DNA of 64,000 bases from Pleodorina starrii (taxonomy: Eukaryota; Chlorophyta; Chlorophyceae; Chlamydomonadales; Volvocaceae), in the NCBI GenBank assembly GCA_030267565.1, contig BRXU01000017.1, positions 2,574,501-2,638,500 on the forward strand, given 5' to 3'. Position 1 is the first letter of the stretch, and every line of letters begins with the position of its first letter. The translations under genes and the position numbers were made by a program. Below the pieces are notes generated by a model that did not search any database, was not told where the DNA came from, and saw only the letters and a program-made list of their open reading frames with translations. Below, piece by piece: positions 44,571-57,800 of the stretch.

Positions 44571-47500
44571 ATGCGTTGTATGTGCCAATGCCCCAGGCGC
44601 AGGTGGTTAGCGGCGCTGGGGGCACTGGTGGGGTTGTTAACTCTATTGGTGAGATGTGTCATAGCCCAAGGAGACGGCGATGTAGACATCAACGTCGTTC
44701 AGAAGGATTTGACTAACCTACTGTCGGCCCAGAGGTAAATGCGTGTCTTGACGTGTCCATGCCGAGTTACTACTGCGGCTCTGCGGGGGCTTTCTCACGC
44801 GCTGTTGCTGTGCGACTCGCCATCCCTTCATTGGTCATCTTATTTCGCTTCAAATAACAAGGAAACGTATGTACACCGTCCCGGGTCTACTCTCATGGGA
44901 CAGGTGCACGGCGTCCCGGACGACACCCGCCGCATTCCGCCACCTGGCCTACCTCGGGGTTGCGCGAAACCTCAACGGCGATGGCAGCACCCTGGTGAGC
45001 CGGCACTTCGTCGCCTGAACCCATCCACCGCGCTGCAGTCTCCCTCCCTCCCGCAGCGCCCTGAGGGGAGCTTTTCAACGCTGCGAAACCCCTGCCCCCC
45101 TCCCCCAACCCCTGCCCCCCTCCCCTGGCGCGCAGGTCGTCCGCACCTGCGTGCCCGACCGCCTGGCGCCGGTCGTCGGGGACGCCCTGACGCAGCTGTT
45201 CGCCGGCGGGCTCACATCCCTGCCGGCCGACGCAACCGCCCAGCCGACGCTGTCTGCGGCGCAGTCCCACGTGACCAGCTGCGATGCCAGCGGCGCCGCC
45301 GCCGGGGCCCCCGCGCAGCTCCAGGACCCACCTGACACGCTCCCGGACAATCGGACGCTGACCCAGATGGCAGCAGCGCCTGGCGGCAACGCCAGCGCCT
45401 TCCACAGCATCGTCACCGGCGCGGCGGAGGCGCTTGGCAGCCTGCGCCCGGCGGGCTCGCTGCTGGGGCTCCTGGACTTGGCGGTCACGGACGGCAGCCT
45501 GGCCCTTGCGGACATCCTGCCGCCGCTGCGGCGCCAGCTGGCGATGGGGGAGTCGGCCGGCGCGGCGGTCCTGCCGCTGGATGCCCCGGCGCTATTCATG
45601 GTGTACCGGCAGGACGTGCTGCAGGCGATGGGATGGGAGGTGCGCCTGATGGGGTCTGTGCGACTCAGGGGTCTGTTGGGGTCTGTTTGGGCTGCTGGGG
45701 GGGGGCATTGCCACACGCCACGCCGCAGGCGGGGAGGTGGAAGGGGCGGAGGTTGTTTCCTTCCTCGGTTCCTGGCTGGGAGCCTCGGCTGAGTGTGGGG
45801 GGGAGGGGAGGGGTCTGGCTTGTCCGGGCGGAGAGGCGGCGGACTGGAGGCGTCTAGCCGTGCGCTGCTGCAGCTGCATCTGGGAGTGCAAGGAACAGGG
45901 GAATCCAAGCGTGCTGACGCCAAAGCCTCCAGTACAGGCACTGGGAAAAAGAAACAACCGGTCGCTAAGATGCCTTGCCGTCCACGGTGTCGAGCCTGCA
46001 CGCGTTGTGTGTGGGCGGGTGTCTGTTGGTGAGGGTCCTCACGAATCACTCCAGATGGGTGCTTCTCCACGGGCGCCGGGACTCGCTGCACACGACACGG
46101 CATGAGGCGGCACGGCACGACGCGACGCCCGCTGAAACAGCCACAACCACATCGCCCCTCGCGCCCCCCTGCATGCGGCCCGCAGGCCCCAAGGACCTGG
46201 GACGATCTGGTGCAGCTGGTGGAGACGTACGGCGACTCGCGCCCGGCGTGGGCCCCCGCCACCGCTCTGTGCGCCACGACCGGGCAGTGTAAGCGCCCTC
46301 TCACCCGCTCGCTCTCACCCGGTCCCTCCCTCGCTCGTTTGCTCGCACGGCCGCTTCCGCGCGCCCTCGCGCGTCGTGCTGGTCTCGGCTCCAATCCCAG
46401 GCGCGTGCCGCTCCGACCGCCATGCCTTCTCACCCCGGCCTCTCCGTGAAAACCTCTTCCCTTCCCTACAAAGGAGCATATCACTCCCTGTCCCCTCCAC
46501 TCCACTCCCCCCTCCCGCAGCGTGCGACGGCCTGTCGCTCTTCTCGGCCATCTGGCACAGTCTCACTCAGAGCCGCGGGCTGGTCCAGGGCGTGTACTTC
46601 GACCCCCAGACCTTGCGCCCGCTGGTGCAGACGGCCGCATTCCGGGAGGCCGCGCGCCTGTTCGCCCGCCTGTGGCCACGAGCGCTCCCGCAGCCCGCGG
46701 GGCTCTGCGGCTTTAGCCACCCGGGGCTCCGGCTCGGCTCGTGCGCCATCTCGCTGGGGACATTTGCGCAGGTCAAGGTGCGGGCGGGCGGCGTCGGGGG
46801 CGTCAGGGCTGCGGCGGCCTGGGACTTTTGAGGCATGGGAGGATGAGCATGAGACCGCAGCGGTGGACCGGCGGTATGGTATGGAGGGGATGGGGGACGT
46901 TTCGGCATGCCGGGCGACGCGCCGGACGAGGCGCGCCTACACGGCGGACCACCGCGGCTGACACGGCTGACCAGCGCGGCTGTGTCCTTCCTACCCTTCC
47001 CGGGCCTCACAGGATGTGGCTCGGCTGCGGGCGTCGGAAGCACAGTCGCAGCAACAGCAACAGCAAGCGGCAGGCAGGGTGTTGCCGTCACCCTACGCCG
47101 CCGGCACCGCGGCCGCCGTCAGCCTCAACTCCAGCGTCTTCCGCGTGGCGCAGCTGCCGGGCTCAACCCGCGTGCTGGACCGGGACGATTGGGCCAGCCT
47201 GGTAGCCTGCACGGCCCAGCTGTGCCCGCACGGGGACTCGGCGGCGGGCGCCCAGGCTACGTTGGAAGGCGGCTTGGACTCGGGCGCGCAGCGGCGGCGG
47301 CAGCGGCGCCGGAGGGCGCAGGAGGGCGGCGGCGGTGACATCGTGAATCGTGCGCCGTACATACCCAGCGAGGTGCTGGTCGGGGGCATCAGCAGCAGGT
47401 ACGGCAAGGAGTACGGGAAGGACTCGCAGTGCATTCGAACGGCTACGGTTATGGGATATCCTTACGGGATCATGTACCGGTACGGTAGAAACGGCAAAAG

Positions 47501-48857
47501 GAACCCGGTCAAAGTTCATACGTGGCGTTACGGCGAAACCCGGTACAAAGGTTACGGGAAGCCCCACATTCCGTCGCTGCAGTTCGTTCTTTTCACTCGG
47601 CACACACCGTTTCGTCTTCCATTTCGTCTTGCATTTGACTCGACACGTCGACAGGTCCACGACCGCGGAGCGCCTGCTGGCGTGGCACACGCTGTCGTAC
47701 CTCGCCAGCCCCTCGATGTCCCTGCAGCTGCTGCTGGATCCGGCGGCCGGCCTGTCGCCCTTCCGCACGAGCCACTTTTCGGCCGGCGCGGTGTCTGCCT
47801 GGGTGGACGCGGGCTACGACGGCGGGCTGGTGGGTCAGGGTCTGGACCAGCTGCTGGCGGCGGTGCTGCACCCGAACCTGGCGTGGGGGCTGCACATGGC
47901 CGACGGCGCTTTCTACAGGTGCGGCGGCTGGGGCTGGGGCTGGGTGAATGCGGTGGCTGGGGCTTGAAAGGGCGGGGTGGGGTGGCGGGATGCGCAGCGG
48001 AATGGGCGAGGATGGGTGCGGCCGCGCTGGCGGCGGATGCGAATGCGGAGCGCGGGCGCTGACGCTGGCAGGGGCTGTTGCTGCTGCATGGGTAGCTGCC
48101 GTGTCGCTGGCCCTTTGGTTTGGCTGCTGGTGGGTTCTCCCGCCGCCGTCCCTGGGGCTGTGTGTATGGGCGGTTGGATGGCAGCTACGTGGCGCGGGGG
48201 AGCCAGCTGATGATGCTGATGATGATGCGCCACTGCCCGTCCATGACGTTTGAGATGGGGACTCGCCGGCCTTTGCTGCTTGATGGTGCAGGTTGGCCCT
48301 GTCGGACTTCCTGGCGGCGCTGCTCGACTCCTCCTCCGCCGCCGCCGCCTCCTCCTCGTCCGCCTCCTCCACAACCTCCGCATCCTCCGCCTTCTCCACA
48401 TCGTCCCCTGCCTCCTCCTCCACGCCGGCCGCCGATCGCCTGGCCCTCCTGACCGATCAGCTGTATCTGACCCTGACCAGCCACTACAACCCCTCCGCCA
48501 GCACCGCAGCCCGCTACACTGCCTTCCTCAACATTGGATACAACCCGGAGCGGCATCAGCCTCAGCAGCCTCAGCAGCAGCAGTCGGGGCAGGGCGGCGC
48601 AGCGGCCGCCGGCTCTGGGGGCACCGGCCGCGCGGTGGCGCTCGGCGTGGCGCTGACGGTCGCGGGGCTGGCGGTGCTGGTGGTGGCGCTGTTCGTGGCC
48701 TACCGGCACGGCGGCTGCGGGCCGGTGCGGCGGCGGCAGCGGCTGTCCTGGTGCCCGGACGCGCCCGCGGTGTCTCCGGACACGACGTTGCTCATCACGG
48801 GTGGGTGCGTGTTAAGGACCGGAGGCGACGTTTGGGCGAATGGACCCAGCATTATGT

Positions 48858-48890
<33 letters not shown>

Positions 48891-51800
48891 GTATACAATA
48901 CCCAGCATTACCAAACAGGCGGGTGGGCGAGCGCGTTCCGCTCCGTTTGTTCCGGGCCGGAGGGGTAGGACATCCGGCTGCTGCTGCTGACGTCCTCCTG
49001 CGCAGCCCTTGCGCCGCGTCTCTTGCGTCGTTCTTGCCCAATCGCGTCTGGGCCCACCGGCGTTTCGCCCCCGCCCTGCGTGGCTAGGGCCCATGGCCCC
49101 GCAGACGTGCAGCGGCGGGGCCCCTGCGCGTCGAATTACCCAACACGCACGCTTCACTCCCACCAACCCACCACACCGTCTTTCAGCTTTACCCGCTCAC
49201 CTCTTCTGTTTGGTACACGCTCCCTCACCCGCTCCCCACCCCATTCCAATCCCCCCAGACATTGAGAACTCGACTCGGCTGTGGGAGGAGCTTCCCGAGG
49301 TGGTCATGGGCTGTGCGCTCCGGCTGCACCACGCCTGCCTCCGCCGGGTGATGGTCCGACACCAGGGTGAGCCCCTCGTGTCTCCGGCACAGCCCAGACA
49401 CCGCTGCGGCTTCACGCAGCCTCCCGGCGCCAGGTTACCGGTCCAGCGCCCCAGTGCGCCATTGAGCTGAGTGGCTGATGCCGGCCTTGAGAGCCGCGAG
49501 TGACTCTGCCCTACCAACCCCATCTGCGCCCCCGAACGGCCCCACCGCAGGCTACGAGTCGGCCACAGAGGTGCGCGAACGCGAGCCGGCCGGTGCGCGG
49601 GCGGCGGCTGCGGCGGCGGGCCTGGGTGCGGGCCTGGGCTTCGCGGTTGCTTCCGGATGCCCCAACAGCGCGGGACGCCCGCCCACGCTGCGACTCGAAC
49701 CCCCGCCCCGTCCGCCCTGCGCTGCGCTGCTACCCTAAGGCGCTTCTCGCGCTCTGTGCGTCTTAACGCGCAAAGACGCACACACGCGCGCTGCTCTGCG
49801 TTTGCCCCCTGGCGCTCCGCGGTCCCTCCCTACTTTCTCCCTTCAGTGCATATACCCCCTGGCTCTTCCTTTTCGTCCACGCTCCTCCTGGTTCGCCCCC
49901 CCTCCATGGCCCCCTCACTCACGCATTGTGGCCCACGCGAATCCTGCTCAGGGCGACTCCTTTATCCTGGCCTTCCACAAGCCGGCGGCAGGTACGCCTA
50001 CACCGCGGTTCTGCGGCCCGTCGGTACTTGACTACCCCTTTCACCGTAGGCAGCCGCCGCTGGCGGCACCCGAACACATGTCCGCAAGGCGGCGGCCACC
50101 CGCACCCGCCCATCAGCTCTCCTGCCCCCACAGCCGGCAGGCCGCGATCCGTGCATCCGTGCCGCAGCTTTTTCCCCTGGTCACCGCCCAGAACTTACGC
50201 TGGCCCGGGGCTCGCCCGTCGCCCGGCCCTCTCCCGTCTCTTGACCTCTGTGCCGCTTCTCCCCATCCGCTCCCCCGTGTGCCCTCTCCTCGGCCTCCTC
50301 GGTGCTCCTCCCCTGTGTGTTCCTCGTTCCTCGGCGCGCCTGCAGCCCTCGCCTTCGCTGTGGAGGCCCAGCAGGAGCTTCTGGAGCTGGACTGGCCACC
50401 AGAGCTGCTGCGGAACGAGGTGAGCCGGCGGAGGTGCAGGCGGAGGTGTCGCACACGGACACGGACACGGGTGGTGTGGGCTGGAGACTTACGGACCGCA
50501 GGACCGCAGGGAAGGGAACGGAGGCGACGGTGGTGCGTGGGTGGCTGGGTGGCATCGTGACTCACAATTCGTGAGGCTCTGTGCGCGCCAGCCAGCCGTC
50601 TTTCTCGGGCCCCTGAACAGCAAACTCACGCATCCAGTATCGGCGAAATCATTCAAGATCTTGTTGGCGACTTGGCGGTGTTGTGGTGGAAGCCACGCGT
50701 TACCCCTGGCGGATGCGATGTGGGTGCGGATGCGTCGTCCGGCTCCGAAACCCTGCGTAAAGCAGCAGAGCGGAAGGCCGGGGAGCTGGTAAGGCGCGCA
50801 TGCGTGTCGCATTCCCGGCACCAGCGCGAAGCGCGAAGGGCTCATGGAGATGCCACAGCTCATACCACACAGGGTATGGGTTACATCCCGGTCTGATGCC
50901 GAACGCGCTTCCCAAACGTGCGGGTTCCGGCGTGTGTGCTTGTGTGTGTGTGTGCATGCGCACAGGCCTGCGCGCCAGTCTACACCTCCGCGCCCGCGGG
51001 CTTCCCCTTCCGGCGCCCCGCGCCGACCGTCCTGTCGCGCATGAGCCTGCGGCAGCACAGCCACACCTCGGGCGGCGCACCCCTGGCCGCCAGCCCCTCC
51101 GCGCAGCAGCTCTACTCGGCGGCGGCGGCGGCAGCGGGCTCGGCCGCGCTGGCGCGCGCCGCGCACAGCCGCGCCTCCCTGGCGCCGTCGCCCACGCCGT
51201 CGCAGTCGCGGCTGCGGTCCTCCCCGGGGCCCTGGCTGCGCATGTCAATCGACCTGGGCCAGCTGAACAACCACCCGAGCCGTGACCGCGAGGAGATGCG
51301 CACGCTGACGGGCCGGGGCGACGCTGCCGCAGGCCGCCACGCGGCGGTGCGTCCCACGCCGGCGCCGCTGGCGGCGGCCGCCGCTGCGGCGCCTGCGTCA
51401 CTCGAGATGGCGGCGCCGACGTCCTTCAGCGGGAGCACCACCACCTCCACGCGCCTGATTACCGCCCGGCTGGGGTTGCACGGCGGCGGCGAGGCGCCAG
51501 GTCCGCAGCCGCCGCAGCAGCCCGGCAGCGGCAGTGGCGGCGGCGCGGTCTGCGCGGCCGGTGGCCCGCGGGACGTCCAGGCGGTCAGCTCGCCGGCTAG
51601 GCTGTCAGCGGCCGAAGGACACTGGCTGGGCACGTCGCGCGGCGCGATGCACGCCGAACAGCCGCCGCCGCAGCAGCAGCAGCGGCAGCAGCAGCCTCTG
51701 ACGCCGCGCAGGCCGGGAGGGCTCTCGCGAGAGCTGCACGAGCAGCGACAACAGCAGCAGCAACAGCAGCAGCAGCAGCCGCACCAGCAGTTTGCCCAGC

Positions 51801-54800
51801 AGCGCATGCCGTACCCGCAGCACTACAACCCGAAGCCGGCGCTGCACCACCCGGGGGGCCAGCAGCAGCAGCAGCAGCAGCAGGCCCTCACGGACGAGCA
51901 GTCCGTCCCCGAGTCGTCGCCCATTAATAGCAGCGGCGCCTGGGCGATCATCCACGGCGGCGCGACGGTGGTGATGCTGGAGGACACCGTCGACACGGCG
52001 GCAGGCGTCGGGAACATCACCGCGGACGCCGACGCCGACGCCGGCGGCGGCAAGCACCCCTGCAGCGAGACGCTATCGGCGGAGTACGTCTCGGCGCCGT
52101 CGACGGTCGTGGTGGCCGCCGCCAGCACCAGCCGTACGCCGACAGGCTCCGGCTTCGCGCCGCGCGCGTTCGACGGCGCCAGCGGTGCCGCCCGCCGCCG
52201 CACGGGGCAGCGCCCCAGCGGCGGCGGCGGCGGCGTGACGCCGCCGCAGGCGCAGACGCCGCCGCTGCGCGGCGGCAGCCGCAGCCCGCTGCCGCAGGGG
52301 GGCGGCCCGGAGGGCGGCGCGTACCTGACGGGCGGGGCGACGCCCTGGGTGGTTAGCACGCTGGAAGAGTCCCTCAAGGCGGCGATGCGGGGCTTTGACG
52401 AGGGCTGTCCGCCGGATCGCAAGCGGCGGCTCCTGTGGCGGGGGCTGCGCATCAGGTGGGGACCGTGGTCAAAGGCCATTGCGGTGGCTGCGCATCAAGT
52501 TCCGAATCAGGGTCCGTCGAACGCCCCCGCTGGACGCGCGCAACCCGTGTCGAGCTACGAAGAGCTGCCGGCTCGGCTACCGCGCTACCGCCCCGTCAGC
52601 TTGTCCCGCAAAGTGCGGCGGCACCGCTCCTTCCGCTGGTTCGTGTTCCTTTACCCCCGCTCTCCGCTGTCGTGGCGGTCGGTGCGTTGCGGTTGGTGGT
52701 GTGCGTGTGTGCCCGCGCAGGATGGGTCTGCACTCGGGCGTGGCGAGCGAGTCGGAGCTGGCCTACAATCGGGCCAGCGTGCGCACCACCTACAGCGGCG
52801 AGTGCGCTAGCGTGGTGCGGGTGGTGGCGGACAGCGCGCAGGTACGTTGGTGTACGGTATGCGGGGGTGTGCTGGCGTGTGCGGTGTATGCGGTGGTGTG
52901 CCGGCCTGGCGGGCGCTTAGTATGGGGGTTGAGAGGGAGCGGGGGCCGGCCCTGCGAGGTGCTCCTGGCGGTGAGCCGCGCAGCCTCATGCCGCCCAGGC
53001 CTGGCCCTGCCTGGCCCTCCGCGACGGCGCTCCTGCCAGTTGGCCAGCTCCCGTCCATCCCCTCCTCACTCAATTGTCCCATGGGTCTGTCACTGCGCCG
53101 CCGCCGCCGCCGATGCCGCCATTGCGCTGCCGCGGCGCCATCGCAGGGCGGCCTGGTGCTCCTGAGTGGGGCCTGTCTGGAGGCGCTGCGGAGCGCCCCG
53201 GCGGCCGCCGCCGGCGGGCTGCACGGCGCCGCGGCGGAGGCACTGCTCGTCCACATCGGCCGCTACCGCGTCGCGACCGGCCCCGACGCGCGGGAGCAGG
53301 GGCCCGACGGTGGCGACCCCCTCGGCGCCGCGTGCGGCATGTCGCTGTTCCTGGCCACCAGCCCCGAGCTGGCGCCGCGCGCCGCCGCGCTGCCGCCGCC
53401 GCGCAAGATCTCGCCCGTGGGGCTGTCGCTGTACGCCGCGCCGGTCGGCCGCGCGGCGGTGGCCTGCCTCGCCGTGCCCGACGCGGCGGCGCTGTTCGAA
53501 TGGGACGCCGCCGCTGCGCGGCAGGCGCTGGGCCTGATGCGGCGGCTGGTTCTGGAGCAGCTGGCGGCGCACCGCGGTTTCCTGGTTTCGGAGGACTGGG
53601 AGCCGGCCGCCGGCGGCGGCGGCGCCGGCGCAGGCCTGACGGCCGCGTTTGCCTTCCCGCTTGACGCGGTGCGCTGGGCGCTGCGCTGCCGTGAGCTGCT
53701 GGCCTCGGCCGAGCTCGAATGGCCGCCCGGGCTCCTGGCCCATGAGCTGTGCAGGGAGGCGGAGCTGCCGAGGCTGTACCCGGGGGCGGCGGCGGCGGCG
53801 GGCACCGCCGTCAGCGCGACGGCGCCGTCTCCGAGCAGCCGCGGCGGGGGCGGCGGTCCGCTGCAGCCCTCGGGCTCCGGCCCGCTGCCGTCGCCGGCGT
53901 CCGGTCGCGGGCGCACGCGGACCTCCCTGGAGTTGGCCCACGCGCTGACGGCGTCGTGCGACAACGCGCCGCTCTGGGCGGCGGCGGCGGCGGCGCCGCC
54001 GCCGCTGGTGGTGGCCGCCGCGCCGCGGCAGGGCGCGCCGGCGGCGGCGTCGGTGAGCGCAGCCGCTGCTGCTGCTGCTATGGCAGCGGTGGCGGCGGGA
54101 GAAGGTGGCGGCCTGCTGGAAGCGCGGACGGCCTTCTCCGCCGTCGTCGAGCGGAGCTTACGGCCGTCGTACACGGCGCCGGCAGGCCCACGGGAGGCGG
54201 TGAGCACACCGGCGGACCTGGAGGCGGTGCCGGCGGTGGCGGCCACGGCAGCGGTGGCGCGGCAGGCTCAGGCGTTAGGCGCGACCGCCGCCACCGCAGG
54301 CGGCGGCTTCAGCAGCGGTGGCGGCGGGGGCGGCGGCAGCGTGCTTGCCCTGCGTGGGGGCAGCCCCACAGCGCGCGGCGCTGCCGCGGGCGGCGCGTCG
54401 CGGCCTGGCGTCTATACCCCCCGGAATAGCGGCAGGCGCCTGCACGTCGTGTGCTCAAGGGGCACGATCGCGGAGAGCGGCGCAGAGGTGGCGGCGGCGC
54501 CGCCGCCGCCGGCGCTGCTGCTTCCGCCCGCGGTGAGTCACGTCTCCGCTGCCGCCGCCGGCGGCGGCGCTGCAAGCAGCGTGGACTCTGGATCAGGGCT
54601 AGGCCCGGGGCCAATCGCCGGCGCGACGCCCAAGGCCTCGGGCTTTCTGAGCGCCAAGTTTGCGGCGCTGTCGTCGCGGTTGCGGATCTCCGCCGGCGGC
54701 ACGCAACTCGACGGCGGCAACGGCGCCGCCGCCGCCGCCGCGCCAGCGGCGCCGGCGCTGCCGTCCGCGCGAAGCAGCCCGGCCGCCGCCGCGTCGGGGC

Positions 54801-57800
54801 CCCAATCTCCAGGCCCGCGCGGCGGCGGCGGCGGCGGCTCCGTCGCCGCTGCCGCGGTCGCGCTGAGCAGCGCCCGGGAGAGCGGCGCGGAGGCGGGGCC
54901 CAGCAGCGCCTGCGACGGCGGCCGCGCCTCCGCTTCACCGCGGCCGCCCGGACACCTGACGGTCAAGACGACGCTGACTTGGGCGCACAGCGGCGAGCTG
55001 GCGGCGAATGAGGAGGCGGAGGACGGCGGCGACATCTTTTCGCTGCACCTGGGCGGCATGGACGGCTGCGGGCCGTTTGGGCGGCCGCAGGGCGTGTCGC
55101 TATCGGGCGGCTTCGCGCTGACACAGGGCGGCAGCTCGACGGGCATGGCGCCGCCGGTGGCTTCGGATAGGCAGGAGGCCGTGCTGCTGCGGGGCCCCAG
55201 GTGCGCGCGCCATGGCCGGGGTTATTGCGGCGCGACGGTGCCGTGGCCGGGGGCTGCAAGGACGAAGGACCCCGCAGCGAACGAAGAACCGACGCGACCT
55301 GGGCGGGCGCTAGGGCTGGGGGTGCGGGCAGGGCAGGGCCCGCCCCGCATCCGCGTCCGCTGTGGTTCCCTTCCTGACCCGCTTACGGTACTCCGCATCG
55401 GCCCGTCTGCGCAGGATCCGCGTCGGCATCGACGCCGGCCCCGTGGAGTGGGCCATCTCCTCCGCCCACCGCTGCCTCACCTACAGCGGCGCGCCCGTGT
55501 CCGCGGCAGAGCGGCTGTGCGCCGCGGCGGCGGGCGGCCAGGTGCTGGCCACCTTTGCCTGCATGGCGGAGCTGCACCGCATGCAGTCCAGCCTGGCGCT
55601 GCCGCCGGTAGCCGATCCGGACGAGGCAGCGGCGGCGCGGGACAGCGGCGGTGGCGGCGGCGGCGGCGGCTTCGTCAACGGCGCCGGCGGTGCCGCGGCG
55701 CTGCGCGGCCCCGCCGTGGTGGGCGTGCCGCTGCCGCTGCCGCCGCCGTCGGGTCGGGCCGGCCTGGCGGCGTCGCGGCACACCCGTCGGCAGCAGGTCT
55801 TTTCCTGCAGGTTCACCAAGGACTGGGAGGAGGCCCTGCGAGAGCACGAGTGGCTGGTGGTCCAGCAGCAGCTGGCCAGCCCCTTCCATTCGGCGCTCAG
55901 CGGCTTTGCCAGCGGCGGCGGCGGCGGCGGCCCCGGCTGGAGTAGCCCGCTCAGCGGCCGCCCGTCACCCTTCTCCTCGCCCTGGAACTGGTCCACCGCC
56001 GCGCGGCGCAGCAAGCGCCCCTCCAGCGTCGCGCCGGCGCCGTCGCTGCCGCTTCAGGCCGCCGGCGACAGCCACCGCAGCAACAATATCAACGCCCCGT
56101 CGCGCCGCAGCTTTGACCTGTTTGGCCGCGGCTCAGCCCCGTTCAACGTGCGCGGCGTGGCGCAGCAACCTTGCGACAGGTCGTCGTCGTTCGGCCTGCT
56201 CGGCGGCGCCGCCGCCGCCGCCGCTTCGGCGGGGGCCACACCTTCGACGTCACACCCGCTCCCGAAGGTGCCCGCTCCCTCAGGGCCGCCGCAGCTGCCG
56301 CAGTCCACCGGGCGGGTCCCGCGAGACGCGCGCAGCGGCGCTGGCACGGGCGCTGGTGCTGGTGCTGCCGGCTGCAGCCGCGTCTTCTCCTCTGCAGGGC
56401 CGATGTGCTGCTCTGTGGGGCTGGCGGCGCCGCGCAGCGGCGACGGCGGCGACGGCGGCGGCGGCGGCGGCGACATCCACGCCAGCTGGGCGTCGCAGCA
56501 GAGCCGCGCCAGCGGCGGCGGCGGCGGCCTCTTGTTCGGCCCCACATCTGTGTCCTCGCCCTGCAACGTGATGAGGCCGCCATCAGCGACCGCGAACCAC
56601 CACCAGCAACAGCAGTCAGCGGCGGCGGCGGCGGCAGCCGCCACTGGCGGCAGCGGCGGCGGCGTCCCGCCGCCGCCTCCCCAGGCGACCGCCATTGCGC
56701 TGCCGACCTCACTGGCCGTCGACTTCCGGCGGCCCAGCCGCATCGAAGCGCCGTCGTGGCGCGCACGTGGCGCCGACGCGCACGGCGGCGGCGGCGGTGC
56801 CGGCGGCGAGCTGACGCCGCCGCCACTGGCGTCAAGCCCGGACTTCCAGACCGGCGGCGGCGGCGCCGGCGGAGGCGGCGGCATTGGGTTTGCGGTCGAC
56901 GAGTCCATTTCGCTGTCGCTGCGCCACCAGCTGCCGGGAGACGTTAAGCGGACGCCGTCGCGCATCCTCCTGACCGGCCCGGCGGCGGCGGCCGGCGGCT
57001 TGCTGCTCAGCACCACACCCGAATACGACCCGAACCGCTCAAGCGATGAGGAAGATCAGGATCAGCGCCGGTACCAGCAGCAGCAGCAGCTGCGGACGCA
57101 GCCGCAGGCGGTGGCACAAGCCCAAGGGCAAGAGCAGGAGCAGGAAGAGGAGTTTGACCTGACGCCGCGGACGCAGCCGCGGCCGCCGCCGCTGCGCAAG
57201 TCGTACACCGCGGCCGGTCCTACGCCTACGGCCAGCGAGTTCGGGTCGGGCGTGGTGGGCGCCGTCACGCCTGTGGCGCGCGCGTCGACGTTCGCGGCGG
57301 CGGCGACGTCGACGACGTTCACGAACTCGCCGTCGGCATCTACCGGCTCCGTGCTGACGTTTGCCTCCCGTGCTGGGACCGGCCTGGGAGGACCGCCGCA
57401 CGGCTCGACGACGAGCGAGCACAGCAGCGCCGGCGGCGGCGGCGCCGCCGGCGGCGGCGGCGGCAGCGGCGCCAGCGGCATGCTGCAGCAGGCGCTGTGG
57501 CAGCACCAGAGGTCCAACAAGCGGCAACAGCAACAGCAGCAATTCCAACAGCAGTTTCACCAACAGCAGTTCCAACAGCAGCAGCAGCAGCAGCCCTGGC
57601 AGCACACGGTGTCGGCCACGGCGGCACCCGCCCTGGAGCTGGCATCCTCCACGCCGCCGCTGCACCAGCTGCCGACGGCAACGGCGCCGCAGCAAGACAC
57701 CGGCGGCCTGTACCCGCCGCCACACCCCCAGCCCTCGCCGCCGCCACCACAGCAGCCGCAGTCGCAGTCGCAGCCACCGATTTCGCCATTCACTGCATCC

